Shown: positions 32,783 to 43,998, counted from the first letter of the stretch. The stretch: 64,000 nucleotides of DNA from Castanea sativa (GCF_040712315.1 NC_134020.1:13741251-13805250); one strand, 5' to 3'. Made by a program: numbers and translations. The notes: a model not told the origin generated them from the letters alone.

Positions 32783-35519
32783 TTAAGCCTTGGAAGAAGG
32801 GTCCTGCTCGGAAGTGTTGGCAGCCTCTTTCGATTTGCTGTCCTCTTCTGTTTGTTTCAGCTCTGCTTCGAATGAGGACTGGACTTGTTTCCCTTTGGCT
32901 CTTGCCACTGGTGGAGGGACATTGGGCTCGGCATTCTGACTTGTAGGCTTCTCGGCTCTGTTGCCTTGTTCCTTCTCTTTGTCAGAACCAGCAGGTTCTT
33001 TAGGAGATGGAATGGGCAGTGGAATCATGGATGGATGCGTTGAAGGCGCCGTCTCGGGGGTAGGTGCGACAGGAGGAAGCTCTTCAAGCACCTGGATGTC
33101 CTAGGGAAGCCAAATGTTTTCAGGCTTCCTCAACTCGGAAGTTGTGGGAATCCCTGCCACATTTAGAGCTTCCGCCCACACTTGTTGGCAGTACTCCCGG
33201 CACAGCTCGGCGAACTCCTCTGTCAATTGGTTTTCTGTCGCCTCCACCCCTTCTTTGTAAGCAGCCTTCTTCGCAGCCTCCATGCTGTCCTTGAAGGTAC
33301 GAGCCTCTTCCCTCATCCTAGCAAGCTCCTTCTTCAGGTCGGAGTTTTCTTGCTGGGCTTTGGACAAGTCCTCGTCCTTCTGACGCAGAAGCTTGCGTTG
33401 CCCCTCCACCTGGGTCCTCATCGTCTTCAGGCTGGCCTCGGTACCATCCCTCTCCCTCTTCTGCTCTGCCAACAGCGTGGTTAAGTTCTCGTTCTGCACA
33501 AAAGCTTGGCCTAGGGACTTCTCGGTCTCCTGCCTGACCTCAAGTTCAGCTGCAGCTTTCTTCCGAGAGTCTTCCACCCACTTCTCGGCAGCAAAGACTT
33601 CTTGAATGGCCTGCGTTAAAATATTAAAATAAATGCATTATTGTTAAAGCAAATTCAAAGTACATGAGAACAATTTGCTCGTTAAAGTGTAGTGAAAGCA
33701 GTAAGATGGGGGTAAACACGAGACACTCACCAAAGCTAAGTCCCTTTTGAGTGAGAGAAAAAGATGTGGTTGGTTCATCTTGTCCAGGACATCCATGTCC
33801 AGGACATCCATGTCCTTCGGCAGAAGAAGAGGCCGTTCCAAAGCCTCAGCCAAGTGGTGGGTGTGATCTTACTGGAACGCCCTAATACTGGATTAGCAAG
33901 AGATTGGTGCCCCATCTAGCTTCAGCTCGGGAGACCAGTTGGCCAATGTACGGCATACCTCGGCCAGGTCACGATTCTCCCCACTTTCCACTAAAAAGGC
34001 ACATCCCTTACCTTTGCCAGTTTTCTGTTGTTGTTGTTGTTGTTTTAGTTTCTTCTGCCTCTCCGCATCTGCCTTCTCGGCCTCATTTTTCCTCTTCTTC
34101 TTAGGCTCCGGAATGGGAAGCTTAGGATCGAAGGAAGGAGGGAGTGGTGGCAAGGATGGAGGGATCTGTGACCCACCTACGTCCTTGTTAGAGGCTTTCA
34201 AGCCCCTCTTCGACATCAGCTTCCTAAGAGTTGACATATCGTCTTCTTCAGAGCTAGAGTCGGGCTGTGCAATTATCAGACCTTTTATGCCCGAAGTTTC
34301 TGTGGGCACGTGCTCTTCGTCCGAGAGGATGACGAGTTGATCCTCTCGAGGTCTCTCAGCTTCTTCGAGGTGAAACTGGTCAATCTCCTCGTCCAACGAT
34401 TGTTGCGAAGACGCAGGTTCTTCTCGGACGGCTATTGTCTGGGAATGTGCCAAGAGAGGAATTGCTACGATGGGGTGAGAGTATAGAATGATGGAAGGGT
34501 CGTCTGGGAGTTTATGGTCAGAAAGGAAGCCTCGTCGAGAAACGTCTATCCTTCTGCGTCGTTTGTCTCCCGCAGTGATCGCGTTGTCAATCTCCTGGAA
34601 GTCGTCTGACAAAGGATCGTATCCTAATATCAGGTGGGCTGCTCTCACTTGTAGGTCTTCGCTAACGAAGACTTCGGAGCGAAGAACGCGATTGAGGTCT
34701 GTGACGTTACAAAGGCTTAAACACGGACGTACGTGTTGTTTATCTGTGATAAAACATCCGTGGAGACGAGCATGGTTAGATTAGCGATAAATATCAAAGG
34801 AAAGTGCAATAATATGCAATGTAATAAAGAACGGTAAAGATAATGGGATTAAGTCATGGGTTAGGGAATCTAACTCCTATGGAGTCACACCTAAGTCTCC
34901 CCATTCGACTCGGCAGTGAGGACCATCAGAACAGTTTCCCGAGGCGATGAGATAGTCGTCTTTCATGCCTTTGTTGGACTTGGGAAGACAAAAATATGAG
35001 TCTAAAAATGCTAGACCTGGATTTAAGGTAGTATCCTACACTTTTAAGTTTATGGCACTCGTACATGTAAACAACGTCATGCCATGTGAGGTTCAGACCC
35101 ATTTGCTCGTTTAAAGCATCGACACAACCTAAGACTCTAAATACATTTAGCGTGCACTGATCTGGGCATAACCTATGGTTGCGTAGGTATTCGTTGGTTA
35201 TGTTTTTCATGGGGAGGGTCATCTTACCTTCTAGGAAGGCGATGATGGGGATGATAACTTCTCCCTCTCTCCTAGCGTTACCTATGGCTTCTACTAGGCA
35301 GTATCTTAAGCCTACGTCTTGGGAAATCCGATATTTGGCCCGAAAACCCTCCATACCGGTGTCGGTATCTACTAAACACTTAAATCTACCCGTTTGGTGG
35401 GAGTGAGAACGAAAATTTAGAGAAGGGAAGGGGTCTAGATGGTGGCCAAGGACTGAAGCCGAGAAGAAATGAGTAAAGGAAGTTGAAAACTTACGGGAAA
35501 TAATTAGGCGATTCTTCAC
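32783..35519 (-). pseudogene. Antisense additional ORF of element 2, three exons, broken
   Basis: Minus-strand spliced gene aligned with element 3's. Exons: about 35519-34891, 34743-33731, 33610-32783, with GT-AG borders. Exon 1 has the conserved domain (GMEGFRAKYRI, GEVIIPIIAFLEG, NHRLCPDQCTLNVFRVLG). Exon 2 continues (LILGYDPLSDDF, then DEEIDQF and a Lys-rich tract with polyglutamine). Exon 3 is a long coiled coil (NSDLKKELARMREEARTF) and a Pro-rich tail. Breaks: the position matching element 3's ATG reads ACG, a frameshift near 34990, stops at 33893-33895 and 33101-33103 and another near 33868, and an 18-bp in-frame duplication near 33785-33820. Function unknown; a gag-independent accessory role is speculation. 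Confidence 0.75.
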
Positions 35520-35849
35520 GAGCTTCTTGAGAGGAAAGATAATGATTAACTCTTAGATGTGATTGATTTATGAAAGAATGGATGGAGATACGAATTTCTA
35601 GGCGTTTTGACGTGTGGGAGGCGGCCTCGAATCAAAATTATCCCACCCAATTTTTTTAAGACAAACCTAGGCCGTTGGATGCGTATCTCACCATTAAACG
35701 TGGAGGACAAGACGTAACTTGCGGTCATAAATGCGAGCGTTTCGGGTTTCGAAGCGTCAGAGGCAGTTTTGAAGGAATGAAAGGACCCTTACACATGTGC
35801 CGGTTTGCAAAGTGTGTGGAAGGTGCATTGTTGGCTCAAAACTCCATTT

Positions 35850-35892
35850 CTCTCCTCGGACGGGAGGGAAAAATGAAGTTTTGAGGGACTAT
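35850..35892 (+). promoter_or_regulatory. Element 2 polypurine tract
   Basis: Purine-rich gggagggaaaaatgaagttt then tgagggacta end immediately at the 3' LTR start (35893). The same sequence type occurs in element 3 on the minus strand at 60290-60315, which helped fix both LTR edges. Confidence 0.7.
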
Positions 35893-36668
35893 TGTGGGGT
35901 GTAAAAATGCTTGAAGGCACGTTTGGGCCTTGGGCCTGGTTAGTTGGTATAAGTCTATTCAATTAGAGTCTTCTGGGCCCACAGGTTAGTCCGCACTACA
36001 ATGGTCCGAGAAGTAGTCCGAGGTGGAGTATCTCCTCGAACAAGCCCAATAAAGGCCATGGGACTTGCTAAAGGGATTAGAGACTGAATTCTGGAAGGTC
36101 TGTTGGGTAAAGGCGTGATCCAAGCACCCGTTAGAAGCACGAACGTGGGAGAAGTATCTGAAGAAAAAGCTGCTACCACCGCATTAAAGGCCCTGCATCT
36201 ACCTCCCTAGCCGCATTAATGGGGAAATGACCTCTGAACAGTAGTATTCAGCCTTCCAGCTATTATTTGAAGACTTTAAGAAGGTGGTGGATGTGACAAG
36301 TATCTAGGAGGAAGATCTGTGTTACACGTGGATGAAATAGGGAAGAAGAAGAAGGATATAAGAAGATGAGAGAGGAAAGAAGAGGGGGATCTCTTTTTTG
36401 AAAACTAAAAATTGTAATCTTTTGTTTAGAGAAAGAAAGGCTATACAAAGTGTCATCGGCTTACGTCCGAGGAGGGTTTTTTGTCACATTCATCTATTAC
36501 TTGCATAGCCTGCGGCATTCTAGCCTGCGGCATTCTAGCCTGTTTATCAACTTTCCAATATCCCTAACCTAGGTTTCAAACCCATACTCTACAAATTTCA
36601 TTGTATAAGGCTCTTTGGGCCTGAGCCCATCACTCGTTTTGGATCCGGGTACAAATTGTGCACTTACA
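35893..36668 (+). repeat. Element 2, 3' LTR
   Basis: 776 bp, TGTGGGGTG...CTTACA, flanked on the right by TATAT. It exceeds the 5' LTR because of a direct duplication of 'gcctgcggcattcta' near 36508-36539. Conserved LTR box at 36169-36221; G-box at 36325-36330. Confidence 0.92.
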
Positions 36669-36891
36669 TATATACATACACACTAACTTTAAAATGTTAT
36701 GAAATACAAGACTTTCATTGCTTTAGGAAGAAAGAAAAATATTATAAATAGTTAGACTCCTAATACAATTGGACAACATGGTTAATATGAAAAAGAAATT
36801 AAATATAAATGGTTAAAATAAACTTTTTGAAACATAAATGCTAAAATTAAACATAACCCAAAACTTTTTAAGGGCCAAAATTGTGGTTTAG
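36669..36891 (+). mobile_element. Right arm of decayed TIR element
   Basis: Inverted counterpart of 25482-25686, ending 'caaaattgtggtttag' at 36891. See the left arm. The two arms enclose element 2. Confidence 0.4.
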
Positions 36892-38631
36892 CTTTTCAAA
36901 AAAAAAAAAAAAAAGACCTGAAAATAAAATATTATATTCAAGTTTTTCATGTGACGATTGTATGATAAGGATTTCAACATCAAACAAAATCAATAATTTT
37001 CATAATATTTACCTGAAATAGAAAAAACTAATATATATATACACACACACACACAATATATATATATATATATATATTAATAGTCAAAATTTAGAGAAAA
37101 TTCAATCAAAATTAAATAACATTTGACCCGTTGGGTTAGTATTCAACTCATGGAACCCATTTGACCCGTTTAATTAAACATATTACCAATATACCATTCA
37201 AACCCTAGGTATATAAAATTATTAGTTGTTATGATTTATTTTCTTTGACATATTGTGATTGATTATTTGTGATATTAAAATATGTTTTAATTTTAAATAA
37301 TTATTTGTGATATAGTTACTCATTAATTCTAAATTTTATATTAAAAATATTTATTTATTTTCATAATTTTTTTATTTTGATAAACAGATCGACACGACTG
37401 ACATGTTTAATAAATGGGTTGTGTTAAGATTGAGGAATCCTAACCTATTTAATAAACATGTCGAATTAGTATTTACTCGTATAGTTAGATACTCGTGAGT
37501 TAACACGACACGAACCCAACACGAAAATACAAATTGTCATTACTAGTGTTATGTCACCGACCATACATGATACAGCACCATTTTTTTTTATTGCAAAACA
37601 ATAATTTCCATTATTCATCATTATAGAAATATCCATATAACGTGGTTCATGCTTTCTATTTGAAAGCCACAATAATGGCACAGGGCGGGACTCTATTGAG
37701 TGGTTGTAAGAACATCAAACCCGTAAAACCCTTTAAAACAATTCATATTAAACTTAATAGGAATTAACAATTATCAAATTGTAATCAATTGGTGGAGTTT
37801 TTAGATGCCACATTTTCTTTACTCTTTTTTTATTGCAAAATTTTAAGTTGCCAGTGTCTGACCCCCAAAGGCAAAAAAAACAAAAGTTTTATTAGTCACT
37901 TTCCCTTCAAACCGTAGATTTATTCAAAAAACGTGGTCTCTGTCGTGGGATGTAAAGCGCTGACTAGTGTTTAGACGGAAATATCAAAGCTGACAGTACA
38001 GCAAACAAAATAATAAAGCAAAAAGAAGGAAAAATAAAATAAAAGCTCTGAATATCTGAGTCTTGACCTGGGCAAAGGTGTGGTTGAGAATTAAGATTTG
38101 TTAACAGATTGAGGAGGTAAAGCAATCCTACTATCCTAGCCCGTGACACGTTCCCACCAATCAGTCATTTTGGCTTCTTAAACTATCTCAAACGGTACTT
38201 CTCGGGAATCGCCCATTGGATCTCATACCTAGGTACGGCCCTAGCTGCTCCCACATGTCTTCTGAACTTTTTATTATTCCATTTTGGACATAACTTTAAC
38301 ATGTAGTCAAAAGTATCAAACTCATCTCCACTACACATCTTTGATTTCATTCTCTCAACCGTTAAATTAAATCTACTCCATAACTAATTTGCATCGGATG
38401 CTAGATTTGAAGCTCAAATCCTTCGATTCTTTTCACTTTGACGGTCACAGTTACTTTCGTGCAAACCCACAATTTTCTTCTTTTAACTACTAAATAATTG
38501 GTCATGTTCGAATTGTAACAAATATTAGGATACAAAAATTGCACTACCAAAATTTCTCCATCAACTAAGTTAGAATAGGGATTTAATCATTTATACCGTA
38601 AATTTTTTTTTTTAATAAAATTTGACTATAA

Positions 38632-38810
38632 ACTTAATTGTAATCAATAACTATAATTTCTAATAAAAAAATTAATATTGTTACATATTTCAATAATTTA
38701 ACTTAATTAATATTGTTACATATTTCAATAATTTAACTTAATTGTAATCAATAGCTACAATTTCTAATTAAAAAAATTAATATTGTTACATATTTCAATA
38801 ATTTAACTGT
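38632..38810. repeat. Short AT-rich repeats, about 70- and 36-bp units
   Basis: A unit containing 'aattgtaatcaata.cta.aa' and 'taatattgttacatatttca' occurs at about 38632-38700 and 38737-38806. The second part, about 36 bp, is also repeated directly between them (about 38700-38736). Confidence 0.8.
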
Positions 38811-38984
38811 TGAATTACATATTTTTTATATTATTGACATGGATATCAAACTTTGTGTCAATTAAATGTTTTTAAATCGATTCAAAATTTAAATTTTTAT
38901 GCATAATTTTATATTATAAAAATTTAAAATTTAAACATTTTATTAATGAAATAGTTATTAATTTTTTATTTTAAATTTTTTTTC

Positions 38985-39490
38985 TAAATATGAAGAATAC
39001 AAATATATATATATAGATATAACTTAATGATTGATTCGTTAAAACTTATATCTAACAAAAAGATTAATTTAACTGGTAAAATTTCTTATAATTGAATAAG
39101 AAATTTAGGATTCAATTATAGCATACATCAAATATTGATTGGTGTCTTAATTTGATAGTAAGAATGGTGGAAACTTTATAAATAAAATTATAGAATTGTA
39201 GGCTTTTTTAAAGATAGTATTTTTTTAAATTTTCAAATATGAAGAATACAAGGGAAAAAATATAATATAACGGTGAATTTGTTAAAATTTATATTTAACA
39301 AAAAGACTAATTTAACTTATAAAATTTTTTATAATGAAATAATAAAATATAAAATTTAATTATAACTCACCTCAAATATTGATTAATATTTTAATTAATA
39401 TTTTAATTTGATAATAAGAAGTAAAATTATATTTTATAAATAAATAAATATATCATAAAATTGTAGGTTTTTTTTTAAGATAGTAAAAAG
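38985..39490. repeat. Diverged tandem duplication, about 240-260 bp unit
   Basis: Copy 1 (38985-39226) and copy 2 (39229-39490) share landmarks in order: 'aaatatgaagaatacaa', 'ctaacaaaaagattaattta', 'tcaaatattgatt', 'attgtagg.ttttt' and 'aagatagta'. They differ by substitutions and small indels, so the duplication is old. Confidence 0.82.
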
Positions 39491-40282
39491 AGTCTAGAAA
39501 CGGATATTGTTGATTTATTATGCAACGTACGGTCCACACCCACCATGCTCCTCGTGAAAACCAAGATATCAATAACATGTCCTAACCATCCCCTGCATCA
39601 TGTGATTGCTTTTGACATCCACCACTACACACGTGGCCCCACTTTGGAAAACGTATAATCCTTTCGAGATCTCAATTTTTTTTTTAATAAAATAAAGAAA
39701 AAGAAAAATCAGCTTCGGCGCCTAAAGAGAAGAAAAAATAGTAGTAGTAGTAATCTAGAAAGATTGACACGTGGAAACGTGCAAGGAAGGTCAAGTTGAC
39801 AAATTCGGCATTTAATTTTTGGACCTGGCAACGTTAAGAGCTGACACGACAACCAAATCAGACCGTGGAAACAGCGGCTTGGCTACGTTAGACTGAGTGG
39901 GACATGTCAAGTGGGAGGTGTGTAATCAATGCAATGTTTTGATCGTTGCTTCTGGATCCTGCTCGACCCAGCTGAGCTAAGGCCTCTCTCTCTCTCTCTT
40001 TCTCTCTTTCTCTCTCCATTCGGCTCTGGGACCAGGAAAGGTACACTATATTGGTGGGTCCACTAGTGTGAAAGAAATGTGAGGGGATCTGGAATAGGTA
40101 TCGTATCCTATGCCGACCCACATAAAAAATAAATAAATGTGAATGAAAAGAAAAGGTATCGTATTTCATCAAAAAAAAAAAAAGGTATCGTATTGAAGGG
40201 GTTTCCGACAATATTGAAAGAGTACGGTGGTACAAACGAGGGGACTTTGGATCAGGATGTCGCCCATTCCGGCATAAAATAT

Positions 40283-40462
40283 TAAACCATCTGATTAATG
40301 TGTGTTCTAAGAATACACGTTAACTTATCTATTTTTTTAAAAAAAAATTTGGAAGTTAAAAATGTTGTCAAAATTTTTTCAATTTCAAAAAAAATTTTTC
40401 AAAAATAATAAATTATTGTGTACCCTTCAAATACATATCAACAAAATTCAATATAAAATACT
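40283..40462. mobile_element. MITE-like repeat, copy 1
   Basis: Shares with 56862-57002 the ordered motifs taacttatctattttt, tgtcaaaattttttcaattt and aaattattgtgtacc, then a ttcaaatacatat end. Ends are weakly inverted. Non-coding, A/T-rich. Confidence 0.5.
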
Positions 40463-40853
40463 TTTTAATTTTTACTGTTTGAACAACAAAGTGGGTGGTA
40501 TTAAATATAAAAAAAAAAGTGGGTGATTGAGAGAAAAGTGTCAAGTAGCCTATTTCTCAACTCAAAAAGAAAAAAAAGCATCAAGTGGTTTGAATCTCTT
40601 GATGGCTGTTTGCTTGGTGAGTTTAAACAAAAATTTTCAGTGTTTAAATAATATTACATGTATTTTATACATTTTTTTCCTTACACATATTTTTAAAAAA
40701 TACAAACAACGTTATTAGAACAACATCACCAAACGGGCCCTTGATTGTTAGGTGCTCTGCATACTTGCAAGGAGAATAATGGAATAAAGATGTTGTACAG
40801 TGTGAGTTGGGTAATAAAGTGCATCGGCGACCAAATGGAATTTATAGATTTTA

Positions 40854-42069
40854 GGCAAAAATGCAAAATTAACTCTCTAACTTTCAGTCTTTTTCATTTC
40901 AATCCTTTAACTTTTAGTTTTGTCATTTCAGTCCTATAACTTTTAATTGTTGTCAATTTGATACTCTATTAATCCACAGTTATGTCCTGCCGTTAATTGA
41001 GCCAAAACGACGTTGTTTTGACTTTTTTTTTAAAAATTGAATTAAAAGAAAATTTTTTAAAAAAATTGATATTAAAAAAAAAGAAAAAAATAAAACATTT
41101 ACTCGGTCAAAACTAAGGAATCATCTCACACATAAATCCCTAACTTAGAGAAATTGGGGAAACAATTACATTAGGACTCACTTTTTTCATTTCTCTCATT
41201 CCCAAACAAAACTCTTTCTTCTTCTTCTTCTTCTTTACTGTTTCAAAACACTTAATAATTATATAATCGATCTGAACACCACTGAGGAGGACAAAACGCC
41301 GTCGTCGGCTAGTCTTCAACATCTTCATCGTCGTTCTCTGTAGCCTGGTTGAATACCAGTGGTGGGTCGAGTTCGAATTTGGTGGTGGGTGCATCAGCAT
41401 AAGCTTTGGCTTCGTATTCGATGTGTTTGGAGCTATGGCCCACTGATATCTCTACCGAAGAAAGGTAGTGAATTTGAGAAAATGGATAGGAATTTGAGAA
41501 AAACACAAAACCTGAATCGGCGATGAAATGAAATGGAAAAATAATCGAGGTGATTATTACGTCAGCAATAAAAACCCTAGTGTTCTTTTGGGGACGAACG
41601 CAATCGACAGCGGAGAACGAAGTTTGTGTTTTGCTTTTGGTATTGAATTCTTGCAGAAAAAAGCAAAAAGCTTGTGGGTTTTTTTTTTTGGATAATTTTT
41701 TTTTTTTGGGTTTGGGAGGAATTGAAATTGGAGAGAGATGGAGAGATTTTTGGGTTTTTTTTCTCTGGTCAGAATTCGATCTGAGCGCTGTCGATCGTGC
41801 TGTCAAGGAAAGAGAGAGAGAGAGAGAGAAATATAATACAAGAAATTTTTTTAATATCACTTTTTTTAATTTTCTTTTAATTCCGAAATTTATTTAAAAA
41901 AAAAAAACGACATCGTTTGGGCTTAATTAACGGCAAGACATAACTGGGGTTTAACGAAGTACCAAATTAACAACAATTGAAAGTTAAAGGACTGAAATAA
42001 CAAATCTGAAAGTTAGAGGACTGAAATGAAAAAGACTGAAGATTAGAGGGTCTGTTTTGCATTTTTGCC
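40854..42069. mobile_element. Mutator-like element with long TIRs, possible Pack-MULE
   Basis: Two terminal inverted repeats of about 165 bp start GGCAAAAATGCAAAA (40854 inward, 42069 inward) and align closely. They are flanked by a perfect 9-bp duplication TAGATTTTA (40845-40853 and 42070-42078), the hallmark of Mutator-like elements. At 1216 bp it lacks a transposase. The centre is GC-richer and on the minus strand has a CT-rich leader-like stretch, then an open frame, so it may carry captured host sequence. Confidence 0.9.
41309..41860 (-). pseudogene. Possible captured gene fragment inside the MULE
   Basis: An open frame of 183 codons on the minus strand. The first half is low complexity. 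The last 50 residues look like genuine protein: VEISVGHSSKHIEYEAKAY, then FELDPPLVFNQATENDDEDV and a stop. I do not recognise the parent gene. Upstream in the same direction, the tract near 41810-41830 is (CT)n, as in plant 5' leaders. Whether it is transcribed cannot be judged. Confidence 0.45.
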
Positions 42070-42099
42070 TAGATTTTAAAATCTAAATAAATAAAAATT

Positions 42100-42336
42100 T
42101 ATAGGAGGAATAGCCTAATAAGATTAAAAAAACAACGTGAACCAAACCCCATAATCACAGACTCGTTCAATCCGAGTCCATTTGAACTAGAAGTTGATCA
42201 ATCCAAGCAGTGGATTAATTAAAGATGCAAAAGGTCCAGGCTCAATAATATCATGTTCAATGGCAATGAGATTTTCATCGATCTAATGAGATCTCCATCA
42301 AATCTGGTGAAATCTTTGCCCCATATACCATTATCA
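42100..42336. other. Unassigned repeat-like sequence split by a solo LTR
   Basis: Contains 'atgagatctccatcaaatct' and related agatct phrases that also occur at 55195-55340. It continues after the solo LTR at about 43757. Probably a dispersed repeat; class unknown. Confidence 0.35.
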
Positions 42337-43751
42337 TGTTAGGATTAGTGTCTTAAAATCCTATTGTATGCTATGTATGACATTATGTTATATCTAATAA
42401 AATTGTTTTATTATTATCTAAAATAATGGTAACATAAATATTTGGACATTATCATATAGACCTTGAAATGCATAGTAAGTGATATAAATCACAAGTTCTT
42501 TGTAAACTCAAAATTTTAGTTCGTAGTCGGTGATGAAACTTGACATTTCATCTGCAAAGACTATAACATGTCGATTAAAACAATTTGTCTTGATCATGGA
42601 AGTAAAGACTTCTAGTTAATATGTTAATATGTTTTAAGTGTATAAGACATATTGAACTGGACTGCTGTGAGATTTATTATTCTATTAATAACTGTCAAAT
42701 GAATAATAAATCTCACGACTTTCATTTATATAAACTCTCGATCCTAAGGGAATAGTGAACCTGATCATAAAATATAGGTTACTTTAATATATTAAGAGTG
42801 AAATCTAAAGAAATGGTCAAAACCTCAGTATGTTGGGCAACCACACGTAATGTTGAAGAGACACATATTTTCAAGATGGAATTCATAGTCTCTTTATAGA
42901 GATATAAAATATTCATTTGAGATAAATTTAACGGGTTTGGTAATTCAGAGTGTTAGGTCTAACCACTTTAATAAAGAGTTACTAAAATTTATATTTTATA
43001 AAATTAGATTTCATAAAATATATATGAATAACTTAAAGGATTAAACCAAATAGTCAAGCATCAAGAGGTAGTAATTTTCAAAGTGACAGTTACACATTAT
43101 GACTTTGTATTACTACGAATATTTTCATAAAAGGGTTAAATGTTTAGATAATAAAGTCTTGAGATATAATTTATTAATAAGACCTAGAATGTAATTATAT
43201 TTATATAGTGGTATTAAATATAATTAATGGTAACTTTGGGTTAGTCAAGAGTTGACAGATAAGTCCAAAGCCCATTGAAGTTAGAGCTTTATTTGTCCAT
43301 TTTGGTCCCACTCCAAGCAACATACTAAAACCCAATTAGGCTAGCCCAAAAGGCTAACTCAATTAAATAATCAGTTATTTATTTAATAAGAGTTATTAAA
43401 TAAAATAACTACCAAGTGCAGAAATTTATACGTATGATTAAAAGAGAAACATTAAGTTTTTCTCAAGATACTTGGTTATTCTCTTGAACAAGTACGTTAA
43501 AAACTGATTGAGAGACCACACATCTTAGGCACATTATGGAGTTGGAGTGAAGATTGAAAGTCTTCCCAAGTTTTGAATTTTGCTGCATCAAGATACGCCT
43601 TCTTGTTCTTTGTTTCTAAAATTTAGATGTTGCATGTTATCTTATATGAATGAAGTAGATCTGTTTCTTTCCGCTGTGTGTTTTTGTATGAGATACAAAA
43701 CTGCATTTTCCATGAGATACAAAACTGTATTTTCCATGTGTTTTCCCAACA
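42337..43751 (+). mobile_element. Solo LTR of the copia A family (TSD TATCA)
   Basis: 1415 bp from TGTTAGGATTAGTG to TTTTCCCAACA with TATCA on both sides (42332-42336 and 43752-43756). It aligns with the LTRs at 8092-9529 (inverted) and 11624-12996. A small internal repeat 'gagatacaaaactg.attttccat' occurs twice near 43690-43737. More diverged than the other copies. Confidence 0.88.
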
Positions 43752-43805
43752 TATCAATGAGGTAAAAACAAGTTTAACCAAATCGACTAGCTAATTAAAT
43801 GGCTT

Positions 43806-43998
43806 GTCTCCACACTGGGTGTGGCTTAATGGTAGGAGTTTTTGTCTCAGCACTTAAAGAAGACCGGTTCAAGTGATAGCTCCAACAAAACCCATGTGGT
43901 ACACATGATATTACTCATTACTGTCTCATGGCATGGGGTGGATAGGCCCATACTGTAGTTTTCCTTTTTTTTTTATTCAGCCCAAAAAAAAAATTTTG
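43806..43998 (+). mobile_element. tRNA-derived SINE (TSD AATGGCTT)
   Basis: 193 bp. The head has an RNA polymerase III box A-like tggcttaatgg near 43826 and a box B-like ggttcaagt near 43867, with spacing as in tRNA genes. The tail ends in T-rich and A-rich runs. AATGGCTT occurs at 43798-43805 and again at 43999-44006, a perfect 8-bp duplication. It contains no intact tRNA gene. Confidence 0.75.

Larger units (their letters stand above)
25687..36668 (+). mobile_element. Tat-like gypsy LTR retrotransposon, element 2 (full length)
   Basis: A complete 10,982-bp element with LTRs 25687-26446 and 35893-36668 and perfect 5-bp duplications TATAT (25682-25686, 36669-36673) in an AT microsatellite. 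Order: LTR, primer site, gag-protease-RT-RNase H-integrase on the plus strand, tandem array, antisense spliced ORF, polypurine tract, LTR. The LTRs differ at roughly 35-40 of 760 positions by eye, mostly transitions, plus one 15-16 bp duplication. gag-pol carries 14 premature stops and one frameshift. It is closely related to element 3 (antisense ORF, polypurine tract and array all align) and more distantly to element 1. Confidence 0.93.
36892..40282. other. AT-rich intergenic DNA with tandem duplications, no gene
   Basis: No coherent coding sequence. Contents: AT/AC microsatellite at 37032-37079; a 'gacccgttt'-rich stretch with partial inverted copies at 37130-37190 and 37380-37460; tandem duplications at 38632-38810 and 38985-39490; and a GC-richer part (39530-40030) with two cacacgtggc/gacacgtgga G-box-like sites near 39629 and 39767 and a CT-rich run at 39983-40017. 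The last looks promoter-like but no gene follows. Confidence 0.55.

Noticed and set aside
32783..35519. A host gene between element 2 pol and its 3' LTR
   Set aside because: The same protein recurs at the same place in element 3 and a relative in element 1, so it belongs to the elements.
25687..36668. Endogenous pararetrovirus or envelope-bearing retrovirus
   Set aside because: No movement or envelope protein; domain order and antisense ORF fit a gypsy Tat-like retrotransposon.
39888..40235. 115-codon minus-strand open frame
   Set aside because: Low-complexity Arg/Glu repeat from a (CT)n tract; no domain.
41550..41897. Plus-strand open frame in the MULE
   Set aside because: Phe-rich complement of the possible captured fragment; the minus frame has the better protein-like end.
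43826..43880. A functional tRNA gene
   Set aside because: Only the A and B box-like motifs match; no cloverleaf stems can be formed around them, and the unit has SINE duplications.
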